DNA of 20,731 nt, from the NCBI GenBank assembly GCA_937936215.1, contig CALGWX010000083.1, positions 1-20,731 of the forward strand, written 5' to 3'. Under the pieces are notes generated by a model. The model made no database searches. It had not been told where the DNA came from and saw only the letters and a list, made by a program, of their open reading frames with translations. The stretch's first letter is position 1; every line of letters starts with the position of its first letter. Source of the DNA: an uncultured Burkholderiaceae bacterium (lineage in GTDB: Bacteria; Pseudomonadota; Gammaproteobacteria; Burkholderiales; Burkholderiaceae_F). Positions 13,675-20,731 of this stretch are shown piece after piece. A program made the translations under genes and the position numbers.

Positions 13675-15393
13675 TCAGTAACGGTCGTCCGGTGGCCCGG
13701 CGTCAGCATCCTTCCACGCGGCGCGGAAGCGGGCCTCGACGACCTGCGCCTCGACCGTCCGCTTCATTCGCCGCAGGCTCTCGGCCAGGCCGTACAGCGC
13801 CCAGCCGTTTTCCGGATGACGCTGCAGGTCGTCGCCAAAGGCGGTGGCGGCCTCCTTCGGCTGCCCGGCCAGCAGCAGCGCCGCGCCGAGCGCCTGCCGC
13901 GCCGGCACCGGCCACGGCGGCGGCTCTTCGCTTTCCAACGCGTCCTCCAGTTCCACCGCGCGGCGAAGCTGCGCCAGCGCCGGCCCGAACTGCCGCCGTG
14001 AAAGCAGGATCTCGCCACGCAGCGACGCCTCGGCGAGCGTCAGCAGCGCCGACAGATCGTCGATGCCCTTGAGCGTCAGCTCGTTCACGCTGGGGTCGGC
14101 GGCGACCTTCTGCAGCGCGGCCAGTTCCTTCGCCGCCTCGTCCGGGCGCGACAGTCGCGCCAGGGCCACGCCGCGCGCGTAGTGGCGGATGGCGCGCGGA
14201 AACACCGAAGCGTGCTCCGGCCACTTCGGCTCCTCGGCGGCGAGAATCGAGCCCCAGCGCGCGAAGCGCACCTGCGCCAGCCACGGCAGCGCCAGGAAGT
14301 AGTCGTTGCTGCCGCCGCGGCCGAACGGCTGCTCCGGCCGCTCGGCCTGCCCCGCCAGCCAGCGCGCCGCCTCCAGGGCGACCGCGCCGTTGCCCTGCAT
14401 GGCCGCCGCCGCCCAAAGGAAGTGGTGGTGATGGGAGACCTCGCCGAGCGGCTCGTAGCCGTTGACGCGCAGTAGCTGCACGAGGCGGCGGTCGGCGGCG
14501 ATAGCGGCCTGGTTGGCGCGCACCGCGTCCGCATAACGGCCGAGGCGAACGTAGATGTGCGACGGCATGTGCACCAGGTGGCCCGCATCGGGGGCGAGAT
14601 CGCCCAGGCGATCGGCTGCGGCCAGCGCGCGCTCGGGCGTGCGCGAGCCTTCGAGGGCGTGGATCAGGAAGTGGTTAGCGCCGGCGTGATTCGGCGAGCG
14701 CGCCAGCACGCGCTCGAGCGTGTCGATCGCCGCCAGTGTGCCCTCGCGCGGTTCGCCGCCGTCGCGGCTCCACCACTGCCACGGCGAGAGCATCAGCAGC
14801 GCCTCGGCGTAGAGCACGGTGATCTCGTCATCGTCGGGGAAAGCGCGCGCCACGTTGGCCATCGCCCGCGCGTAGGCGATGTCGAGCGGATCGGCGTCCT
14901 TCGGCGGCGCCGGCATCGCGCACAGCGGCGACGACGGCGCCGCGGCTGCCGGCGCGGGCGGCGCGCTGAGGTCCAAGCGCGCCGCCAGTGCCTCGATCAG
15001 CGCCCGCTCCTTGGGCGTCGCCTTGGGCGCCAGCGCCAGGGCGCGGCGGGCGTACTCGGCCGCGCGTGGATCGGCCGGACGGCCGGGGTTGTTGATGTTC
15101 GGGCCGACCGCATAGGCCATGCCCCAGGCGCACATCGCGCACCGGGGATCGAGCCGTGCCGCCTCGGTGAAGGCGCGCAGCGCCTCGGCGTAGTCGAAGG
15201 CATAGGCCAGCCGCAGCCCCTGATCGAAGAACTGCTGCGCCAGCGGCTCGGCCGTGGTGATGACAAGCCTTGCGTTGCCGATGCGCTCCAGCAGCGGCGC
15301 CTGCACCTGCGACGGCTCCGGCGCGCGCGCGGCGTCGGGCTGGCAGGCCGCGGCCAGCACGACGGCGAGGCAGATGGCGAGAACGGCGCGCAT
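13675..15393 (-). CDS. TPR-repeat lipoprotein with His clusters
   Basis: This 572-residue protein has a lipoprotein-like signal (LAAAC, Cys17), so it is probably membrane-attached and faces the periplasm. The rest is helical with TPR-like units (for example about 51-84, 113-140, 223-248, 252-300 and 480-560). It belongs to a TPR family marked by CAMCAWGMAYAVGPNINNP (85-103), NHAGANHFLIHALE (235-248) and HLVHMPSHIYVRLG (272-285). Conspicuous are Cys85/Cys88, His236/241/245, His272/275/279 and a His321-324 run, which could bind metal. No biochemical function is known to me. The ATG at 15393 is the only start giving the signal peptide. It stands alone on the minus strand. Confidence 0.85.
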   Translation of the reverse strand: MRAVLAICLAVVLAAACQPDAARAPEPSQVQAPLLERIGNARLVITTAEPLAQQFFDQGLRLAYAFDYAEALRAFTEAARLDPRCAMCAWGMAYAVGPNINNPGRPADPRAAEYARRALALAPKATPKERALIEALAARLDLSAPPAPAAAAPSSPLCAMPAPPKDADPLDIAYARAMANVARAFPDDDEITVLYAEALLMLSPWQWWSRDGGEPREGTLAAIDTLERVLARSPNHAGANHFLIHALEGSRTPERALAAADRLGDLAPDAGHLVHMPSHIYVRLGRYADAVRANQAAIAADRRLVQLLRVNGYEPLGEVSHHHHFLWAAAAMQGNGAVALEAARWLAGQAERPEQPFGRGGSNDYFLALPWLAQVRFARWGSILAAEEPKWPEHASVFPRAIRHYARGVALARLSRPDEAAKELAALQKVAADPSVNELTLKGIDDLSALLTLAEASLRGEILLSRRQFGPALAQLRRAVELEDALESEEPPPWPVPARQALGAALLLAGQPKEAATAFGDDLQRHPENGWALYGLAESLRRMKRTVEAQVVEARFRAAWKDADAGPPDDRY

Positions 15394-15618
15394 GCGCCGA
15401 TTCTATTTGCGGTGCAACAGCGAGCTTCCGCCAGACGCGTGACGACCGCAGCCTAGTCACCGCGGGAGGAAGAAAGGCGCGGCCCCGTCCCGTGCCTGCA
15501 AGCCTTCGAAGGATCCGCCTCGCACCGACAGGCGACAGCGCCCCCGGACCGATCGCATGGAGACAGGCCCGCGCGGAAACCGCGCCAGGCCCCAATCTCC
15601 GAGGCGGTCGCTGGGGGC

Positions 15619-16062
15619 TCAGCAACCGTAGGGACCGATGACGTAGGGCGCCTCCTCCCCACCGCGCTGCGCCTCGGCCGCTGGCGCCGATGTCTGCGCT
15701 TCGAGCCGAAGGAGCAGAAAGCGCGCCGAGTCGCTGCCGCTGCCGGCGGCCTGCTTCAACCAGCCGGCGGCGCGCGGCCAATCCTGCGGCAGCAGCTTGC
15801 CGTACAGCGCGTGGCCAAAGAACAGCATCTGCCCGGCGCGCTCCGCGGCCTTCGCATCACCCGCCCGCGCCAGCGCTTCGTAATGCCCCAGCGCCTGCAC
15901 GTAGTGCTGGGCGTCGTACTCGGCCTCGGCCTGTCGCCAGATTGCCGCCGGATCGGTGGCAAGCGCGGCGCCGCTGAACAAGAGCAACGCGCCGCCGAGC
16001 GCCATCGCTGGCATCCGCAGTGAACGCATGCCGTGCGCAAGCTGAACGGGAAAGTGCTTCAT
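15619..16062 (-). CDS. Small secreted Sel1-like repeat protein
   Basis: This 147-residue protein has an N-terminal hydrophobic segment (about 17-35) with a likely cleavage after ALA and a mature part with Sel1/TPR-like helices: AEAEYDAQHYVQALGHYEAL (about 45-64), then a Sel1 unit with AAERAGQMLFFGHALYG and DWPRAAGWLKQAAGSGSDSA. The tail is Ala/Glu-rich and ends in VIGPYGC. Sel1 proteins usually serve as interaction scaffolds. The ATG at 16062 is chosen for AGGAG 7 nt upstream; a longer frame to 16374 is not family-like. It lies 225 bp upstream of the TPR lipoprotein gene on the same strand, so the two may be functionally related but probably have separate promoters. Confidence 0.8.
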   Translation of the reverse strand: MKHFPVQLAHGMRSLRMPAMALGGALLLFSGAALATDPAAIWRQAEAEYDAQHYVQALGHYEALARAGDAKAAERAGQMLFFGHALYGKLLPQDWPRAAGWLKQAAGSGSDSARFLLLRLEAQTSAPAAEAQRGGEEAPYVIGPYGC

Positions 16063-16253
16063 CGACCGTCTCCTGATGGGCATCCGCCCTGCGGCGGCGT
16101 ACGTGCAAGGCAAGCACCGGCTTAACCGCAAGCCACCGAAGATTCGACGGCTCGAAGCCGAAAATTCACCGCTGGCCCCGCGCGGTCGTGACCCGCCGTT
16201 CGCAGTGGCACGCCGCCGCGCTAACGTCCCGGTCGTCCCGCTGGAGACTGCCG

Positions 16254-17702
16254 ATGACGACAAGCCAAGACCCGCAAGGCCGGCGCCTGCCGGTGAAGCT
16301 CGATGCCACGTCCAACGGCGAATACGCGCCGGTGCCACTGGCCACCGCGGCCCGACGCGCCCGTGAAGAAGCACAGCAGGCGGCCACCGATGCCGCGCGC
16401 CGCCTTGGCCTGTCGCGGCGGCAGTACTTGATCTCGCTGGCCGGCGCAGCCGGCACGCTGGCGGCGTTCGACCGCGCGTTCGCCGCCGCGGGCCTGCGCG
16501 GCGGCCGTTACGCGCTGCCCAGGGAAGCGCCGTTCGACGTGGCCGCGGCCGCCTCGGTGCTCGCCGGCGACGAGTTCATCTTCGACGTGCAGCTTCACCA
16601 CGTGAACCCGAAAGGCGAGTGGCGCCGCCGCGCCTCGCCGAACGCGTTCAAGAGCCTGCCAAACGCCAGCTGCGGCCAGCCCGATCACATCGAGTGCTTC
16701 TCCGCCGACCAGTTGCTCAAGGACGTGTTCCTGGACAGCGACACCGCGATGGGCGTGCTGTCGCACGTGCCCGGCGGCCTCGACACCAACCCGCTCGACT
16801 TCGAGGCCGCCGGCGCCACCCGCATCGCCGCCAACGCGCTCGACGGCAGCGAGCGGCTGCTGCTGCACGGCCGCTGCATGCCGACGCTGCCCGGCGAAAT
16901 CGACGGCATGGAGGCGCAGGCGGGCAAGTGGAAGCTCGCCGGCTTCAAGACCTACACGCAGTTCGGCCCGCGCGACGGCGACGCCGGCTTCTGGCTCGAC
17001 GACGAGCGCTACGGGCTGCCGTTCATCGAGCGGGCGCGCAAGCTCGGCGTGCGCAACATCTGCGTGCACAAGGGGTTGGCCTTCGGCCCGCGCGGTTACG
17101 AGTTCTCGACCAGCAGCGATGTCGGCCGCGCGGCGAAGCGGTTTCCCGACCTGAACTTTCTCGTCTACCACGCCGGGTTCGACACCGCCGTGAAGGAAGG
17201 CCCGTGCGACCCGAACGCCAAGGCCGGCGTGGACGTGCTGATCCGCTCGGTGCGTGAGCACGGCGTGAAGAACGTCTACGCGGAGTTGGGCAGCACCTGG
17301 CGCTTCGTCATGCGCGACCCGGAGCAGGCCGCGCACCTGCTCGGCAAACTGCTGAAGCACCTTGGCGAGGACAACATCCTGTGGGGCACCGACTCGATCT
17401 GGTACGGCAGCCCGCAGGACCAGATCCTCGCCTTCCGCGCCTTCGAGATCAGCCGCGAGTTCCAGGACAAGTACGGTTACCCCGCGCTCACGCCGGCGAT
17501 CAAGCGGAAGATCTTTGGCCTGAACGGCGCCCGCGTGTACGGGCTGAGGCCGGAGCAGATGCGGCAGAAGCTGGCCCGCGACCGCGTGCAGAAGACGAAG
17601 CTGGACTACCTCAACGCCCCCGACCCGTCGTTCGCCACCTACGGCCCGCGCACGCGGCGGGAGTTCCTCGCCTTCCGCGCCCTGCACGGCGAGATGCCGT
17701 GA
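16254..17702 (+). CDS. Tat-exported amidohydrolase-family (TIM-barrel) protein
   Basis: This 482-residue protein has a long charged N-terminus (1-53), then a Tat-type motif SRRQYLIS (54-61) with a hydrophobic Ala/Leu stretch to about 72, and an amidohydrolase-2-like barrel. Expected metal or active-site positions are visible: FIFDVQLHHVNP (108-119), NICVHKGLAFG, FLVYHAGFD and ILWGTDSIWYGSPQ. The usual first HxH is QxHH here. Family members are metal-dependent hydrolases or decarboxylases; the substrate cannot be told. The ATG at 16254 follows GGAG by 7 nt. It converges on the class II aldolase gene, which could belong to the same small-molecule pathway. Confidence 0.8.
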   Translation: MTTSQDPQGRRLPVKLDATSNGEYAPVPLATAARRAREEAQQAATDAARRLGLSRRQYLISLAGAAGTLAAFDRAFAAAGLRGGRYALPREAPFDVAAAASVLAGDEFIFDVQLHHVNPKGEWRRRASPNAFKSLPNASCGQPDHIECFSADQLLKDVFLDSDTAMGVLSHVPGGLDTNPLDFEAAGATRIAANALDGSERLLLHGRCMPTLPGEIDGMEAQAGKWKLAGFKTYTQFGPRDGDAGFWLDDERYGLPFIERARKLGVRNICVHKGLAFGPRGYEFSTSSDVGRAAKRFPDLNFLVYHAGFDTAVKEGPCDPNAKAGVDVLIRSVREHGVKNVYAELGSTWRFVMRDPEQAAHLLGKLLKHLGEDNILWGTDSIWYGSPQDQILAFRAFEISREFQDKYGYPALTPAIKRKIFGLNGARVYGLRPEQMRQKLARDRVQKTKLDYLNAPDPSFATYGPRTRREFLAFRALHGEMP

Positions 17703-17733
17703 TTCGCACGCACGCCAGCGCTGCGGCGGGCCG

Positions 17734-18447
17734 TCAGTCGAAGCCCAGCGTACGCCGCAGTGCCTTCAGGTGCAGTTCCGACTGCTGCCGCTCGCCGGCG
17801 ATCTGCCGGGCGGTGCGCGCAGCCACGGCGTCGGGGATCAGCTTCAGCGGCTTGCCGGTGCCCTGCGCCAGCACCTGGTGCATGCAGGCGCGCTCGAGGT
17901 AGTAGAGGTCGTCGAACGCCCAGGCCACGCTCGGCCCGCGCACGATGACGCCGTGGTTGGCCAGGAACAGCACCGTGTGGGCGGCCAGCCGCCTGGCGAT
18001 CCGCTCGGCCTCGGCGTCGTCGAGCACCAGGCCGTTGTACTCGTTCTCGTAGGCCACCTGGCGGTAGAAGCGCAGCGCATTCTGGCTCGCCATCTCCAGC
18101 CGCCCGCCCTGCAGTAGCGCCAGCGCGGTCGCAAACGGCATGTGGGTGTGCAGCACGCAGGCGGCCTCGGGCACCGTGCGGTGGATCCAGCCGTGGATGA
18201 AGAAGGCAGTCGGCTCCACCTCGTGCCGGCCCTCGAGCTTACGGCCCTGCGCGTCGATGACGACGAGATCGTCCGGCTCGATCTCGCTCCATAGCAGCCC
18301 CTGCGGGTTGATCAGGAACTGCCCCGCCCGCTGCGGCAGCGCCAGCGAGAAGTGGTTGCACACGCCCTCGCTCAAGCCGAGCTTGTGCGCGGCGCGCAGC
18401 GCGCAGGCGAGGTCCTTGCGGGCTTCTACGACGTCGGCGGATTCCAT
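17734..18447 (-). CDS. Class II aldolase/adducin-family protein
   Basis: This 237-residue protein matches the class II aldolase/adducin family of zinc-dependent aldolases and sugar-phosphate epimerases. Motifs are HKLGLSEGVCNHFSL (about 21-35), FLINPQGLLWSEI, CVLHTHMPFATAL (metal ligands His-x-His) and VLFLANHGVIVRG (third His). It lacks features that would point to a phosphosugar enzyme, so the substrate is open; many such proteins are 2-keto acid aldolases or decarboxylases. The ATG at 18447 fits the family length. No ribosome site is visible, and a GATAAT at about 18459-18454 on the minus strand lies 6 nt before the ATG, so the mRNA may be leaderless. Its start is only 21 bp from the start of the divergent rhomboid gene. 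Confidence 0.88.
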   Translation of the reverse strand: MESADVVEARKDLACALRAAHKLGLSEGVCNHFSLALPQRAGQFLINPQGLLWSEIEPDDLVVIDAQGRKLEGRHEVEPTAFFIHGWIHRTVPEAACVLHTHMPFATALALLQGGRLEMASQNALRFYRQVAYENEYNGLVLDDAEAERIARRLAAHTVLFLANHGVIVRGPSVAWAFDDLYYLERACMHQVLAQGTGKPLKLIPDAVAARTARQIAGERQQSELHLKALRRTLGFD

Positions 18448-18468
18448 CGCCGCATTATCCTCGGCCGC

Positions 18469-19035
18469 ATGCGCTCAATGACGCAGCTCATCCTGGTCGT
18501 GACGGTCGCCTTCTCACTGCTGGCGTTTGCCAGCGGCGACGAGATGTTCGACTGGTTCGCGCTGTGGCCGATCGGCAGCGGCTTCGCGCCGTGGCAGCTC
18601 GCCAGCTATGGCCTGCTGCACGGCGGCCTGCTGCACTTGGCGTTCAACATGTACGGGCTGTGGATGTTCGGCTCCGAGCTGGAGCGGCTGTGGGGGCCGC
18701 GCCGGCTGCTGCAGTACTACGTGGTCTGCGTGCTGGTGGCCGGCGCGGTGCAGCTGATCGTGGTCTCCGACGCCGCGGTGCCGTATCCGACCGTGGGCGC
18801 GTCGGGCGGGCTGTTCGGGCTGCTGCTCGGCTACGCGATGCTGTTTCCCCACCGCACCATCATGCTGCTGATTCCGCCGATCCCGATGCCGGCGTGGATG
18901 TTCGCGATCGTCTTCGGCGTGATCGAACTGACGCTGGGGCTGAGCGGCACGCAAAGCGGCATTGCCCACTTCGCGCACCTGGGCGGCATGCTCGGCGGCT
19001 GGCTGATGCTGCGCCGCTGGCGCCGCCTGCGCTGA
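18469..19035 (+). CDS. Rhomboid-family intramembrane serine protease
   Basis: This 188-residue membrane protein has about six hydrophobic segments and the rhomboid catalytic signature: GLLHLAFNMYGLWMFG (53-68) with the helix 2 His and Asn, GASGGLFGLLLG with Ser112, and HFAHLGGMLGG with His170, together the Ser-His dyad. It should cut single-pass membrane substrates in the inner membrane; none can be named. Two close ATGs (18469 and 18478) are possible starts; neither has a clear ribosome site, and the first is reported. Promoter sequences for it would have to lie within the divergent aldolase gene. The DUF3144 gene converges on it 5 bp after its stop. Confidence 0.87.
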   Translation: MRSMTQLILVVTVAFSLLAFASGDEMFDWFALWPIGSGFAPWQLASYGLLHGGLLHLAFNMYGLWMFGSELERLWGPRRLLQYYVVCVLVAGAVQLIVVSDAAVPYPTVGASGGLFGLLLGYAMLFPHRTIMLLIPPIPMPAWMFAIVFGVIELTLGLSGTQSGIAHFAHLGGMLGGWLMLRRWRRLR

Positions 19036-19040
19036 AAGCG

Positions 19041-19340
19041 CTACTGCGTGCCGGCGCGCGACGCCGCGGCGTCGCGGTAGTGCGGGGCGAGTTCGTCGAC
19101 GTTGTCGCGCAGCATCTTCTCGAACTCGGTGGTGTAGTACGCGGCGGCGGCGTCGAGCGTCTGCTCGGGCTTGTCCTCCCGGGTGAGCCAGGCGAAGGCG
19201 TTGAAGCGCGCGGTGGCGTACATCATCGCCGCGGCCACCCATTCGCGCGCATACGAATCGGTCATGCGGTTGGCCAGTTGCACGAACTCGTCGGCGGCGT
19301 CGAGGAACTCCGGGGCAATGCCGTGGCGGGTCTGGGGCAT
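19041..19340 (-). CDS. DUF3144-family protein
   Basis: This 99-residue, probably cytosolic all-helical protein matches the DUF3144 family of unknown function, with the pattern FLDAADEFVQLANRM (12-26), VAAAMMYATARFNAF (35-49) and YYTTEFEKMLRDN (about 68-80). The ATG at 19340 fits the family start; an upstream extension to 19451 is Arg/Pro-rich and unlikely. No strong ribosome site is seen. It faces the rhomboid gene tail-to-tail with a 5-bp gap. Confidence 0.78.
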   Translation of the reverse strand: MPQTRHGIAPEFLDAADEFVQLANRMTDSYAREWVAAAMMYATARFNAFAWLTREDKPEQTLDAAAAYYTTEFEKMLRDNVDELAPHYRDAAASRAGTQ

Positions 19341-19802
19341 GGGGATCGGCTCGCAGCAGGGAACGAAACGAGCGCCGATTATCCTGCCCACGGCGGCGCT
19401 TTTGCGCGCCCGCGCCGGCAGCCGCCCTCGCCGTGCCGCGAGCGCGCCCATGCGTTGGCGGCTGGGCGAGCTTCGTTAAAGTGATGCACGCGACTTCTTG
19501 CTTGAACCGACACCCACGATGCCCGCCGCCGCTTACCCGCGACAGCCGCACACTGACGACCTGCGACCGCCACACAGCGACCAAGCGCAACACCCCCACG
19601 CCCGCCGCGCGCGACTGCGGCTCATCCACCGTCTGCGACGGCCGCACGCTCGTCTCCTGCCACAGCCGCGCAGCGATCAAGTGCAAAACCCCCGAGCCCG
19701 CCACCCGCGACCGCGGCTTGCCCACCGTCCGCGACGGCCGCTGACCCGCCTGCCGCGACACTGCCCGGGCCATTGGCCGGCGCGCAGCGCGGCCTGCCGC
19801 TG
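19341..19802. other. Gene-free region with a 96-bp tandem duplication
   Basis: This 462-bp region lies between the DUF3144 gene (minus) and the DUF423 gene (plus). Open frames exist in both directions, but none looks like a known protein. It should hold promoters for both flanking genes; none is convincing by eye. Its main content is the 96-bp repeat pair and possibly a partial third copy near 19510-19558. Confidence 0.5.
19559..19750. repeat. Diverged 96-bp tandem duplication, two copies
   Basis: Positions 19559-19645 align with 19655-19741 at a constant 96-bp offset without gaps, about 80% identical by eye over 87 bp. Both ends of each copy (CCTGC near the left, GCGACGGCCGC at the right) are in register. 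Ninety-six is 32 codons, so any reading frame through one copy continues in the same frame in the other. Confidence 0.8.
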
Positions 19803-20180
19803 ATGGACAGGCTTTTCGCGGTGCTCGGCGCGGCCTCCGGCTTCATCGCGGTGGCCGCCGGCGCCTTCGGCGCCCACGCGCTGAAGGCGCGCCTCGCGCC
19901 GGACCTGCTGGCCGTCTTCGAGACCGGCGCCCGCTACCAGATGTACCACGCGCTGGCGCTGCTGGCGGCGGCATGGGCGGCCACGCGCTGGCCCGGGCGA
20001 CTGTTGGCCGCCAGCGGCGGCTGCTTCGTCGCCGGCACGGTGCTGTTCAGCTTCAGCCTCTACGCGCTGGCGCTGACGGGTGTGCGCGGCTTCGGCGCGA
20101 TCACGCCGTTCGGCGGCGTGCTGTTTCTGGCCGGCTGGCTGCTGCTCTTGCTGGCCGCGTGGCGAAGCCCTCGGCCCTGA
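19803..20180 (+). CDS. DUF423-family small membrane protein
   Basis: This 125-residue protein has four hydrophobic helices and matches DUF423 (YgdD-like) throughout: AASGFIAVAAGAFGAHALK near the N-terminus, FETGARYQMYHALALL (about 40-55), and GGCFVAGTVLFSFSLYAL followed by FGAITPFGGVLFLAGW. The family is an inner-membrane protein of unknown function. The ATG at 19803 gives the usual MDRLF-like start; the ribosome site is weak. It stands between the 96-bp repeats and the convergent acetyltransferase gene. Confidence 0.88.
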   Translation: MDRLFAVLGAASGFIAVAAGAFGAHALKARLAPDLLAVFETGARYQMYHALALLAAAWAATRWPGRLLAASGGCFVAGTVLFSFSLYALALTGVRGFGAITPFGGVLFLAGWLLLLLAAWRSPRP

Positions 20181-20271
20181 CAGCGGCGCTGCAGCTGACC
20201 GAATGAGCCGTCGCCAAACGGTGTGCAGTTCCCCGGACGGCCCGGCGGCGTCCGCTGCCGCGCCGCGGCCA

Positions 20272-20731
20272 TCAATCCGGATGCCGGTAGATCAACGCGC
20301 GGCCGCCGCGCCACTCGATCTGGCGCTCCAGCCTTGCGCCGGCGGACAGCGCCACGCGCTCCGAGGCGACGTTGCCCTCGGCGATCAGGCTGATCAGCCG
20401 GGTGCCGGGCAGGTGCTCGCGCGCCATCGCGCGCACCGCGCGCGCCGCCTCGACGGCATAGCCCTGGCCGCGCACCGCCGGCACCAGCGCCCATTTGATC
20501 TCCGGCTCCGGCCAGTCGTTCGGGAACCACAGGCCGCCGATGCCGAGCACGGTGCCGTCGTCCTTGTCGAGCAGCGTGTACGGCCCGTAGCCGCGCCACG
20601 CCCAGTGGCCGACCACGCTGGCCAGGGTGCGCCAGGTCTGCGCCTCGGTGAGCGCGGTGCCCACCGTGTAGCGCACGCTCTCGGCGTCGCCGTAGTAGGC
20701 GTGCAGGGCCTTCCAATCGCCCTCGGCGGGC
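20272..20731 (-). CDS. GNAT-family N-acetyltransferase (RimJ/RimL-like), cut by window edge
   Basis: The minus-strand frame stays open from the stop at 20272 to the window edge, giving at least 152 residues. The internal GTG at 20676 is probably Val rather than a start, because the upstream codons read DWKALHAYYGDAES, as in the N-terminal part of this family. Acetyl-CoA-binding features are VRGQGYAVEAARAVRAMA (the RGxGxA loop) and LISLIAEGNVASERVALSAGARL. It would acetylate a protein N-terminus or small amine. The true start lies beyond 20731. It converges on the DUF423 gene with 91 bp between the stops. Confidence 0.82.
   Translation of the reverse strand, partial: PAEGDWKALHAYYGDAESVRYTVGTALTEAQTWRTLASVVGHWAWRGYGPYTLLDKDDGTVLGIGGLWFPNDWPEPEIKWALVPAVRGQGYAVEAARAVRAMAREHLPGTRLISLIAEGNVASERVALSAGARLERQIEWRGGRALIYRHPD

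Noticed and set aside
10237..14001. 1,254-codon open frame on the plus strand opposite psrA and beyond
   Set aside because: It mirrors the codon bias of psrA on the other strand, runs through the rhodanese gene and its terminator, and shows Val/Arg/Asp/His-rich low-complexity sequence only.
15571..15585. GCGCGG-AAA-CCGCGC hairpin as a terminator after the Sel1-like gene
   Set aside because: It has a short stem and no T-tract on either strand; such hairpins are expected by chance at this GC content.

Overview
The window is very GC-rich, densely coded DNA from what looks like a betaproteobacterium, probably Burkholderiales or Rhodocyclales. The grounds are the GC-rich codon use, the protein families present (beta-class GST, DUF3144, FadL/TodX porin, PrpF) and a REP-like repeat of a style I associate with Burkholderiales. 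No rRNA, tRNA, CRISPR array, phage or transposase gene was seen. The taxon is an inference.

Left part (1-5100): a fragment of an unrecognised minus-strand gene, then a minus-strand GstA-type glutathione S-transferase. Divergent from it are a QueC-type queuosine-precursor enzyme and a DUF1857 protein. A PrpF-family isomerase lies tail-to-tail with DUF1857. A FadL/OmpP1-type outer-membrane channel follows and ends in a strong bidirectional terminator.

Central part (5100-13330): a sulfur-metabolism block. It holds (i) a translationally coupled pair of split YeeE/YedE sulfur-compound transporters, with a candidate CsoR/CstR-like operator over the predicted transcription start; (ii) a 61-residue secreted Lys/Glu-rich peptide ending in Gly-Gly-Cys; (iii) a minus-strand operon for a polysulfide/thiosulfate-reductase-type molybdoenzyme (catalytic subunit with Tat signal, four-cluster ferredoxin subunit, NrfD/PsrC membrane subunit), followed by a large protein with one CxxCH haem motif and three rhodanese domains; (iv) a divergently transcribed, secreted single-domain rhodanese with its own terminator. 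An FNR/DNR-like palindrome sits between (iii) and (iv). The likely logic is periplasmic sulfane-sulfur handling: the rhodaneses bind or relay sulfane sulfur, the Mo enzyme and its quinone-linked anchor reduce (or oxidise) it, and the transporters import it. In this sequence the multi-rhodanese gene carries an in-frame TGA inside its signal peptide, so it is either a recent nonsense allele or a sequence error.

Right part (13330-20731): a TPR lipoprotein with conserved-looking His clusters, a small Sel1-like secreted protein, a Tat-exported amidohydrolase-like protein, a class II aldolase, a rhomboid protease that starts 21 bp from the aldolase start, a DUF3144 protein, a DUF423 membrane protein, and a GNAT acetyltransferase cut by the window edge. 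Two gene-free stretches hold diverged tandem repeats: a 19-bp unit at about 6821-6972 and a 96-bp unit at about 19559-19750.
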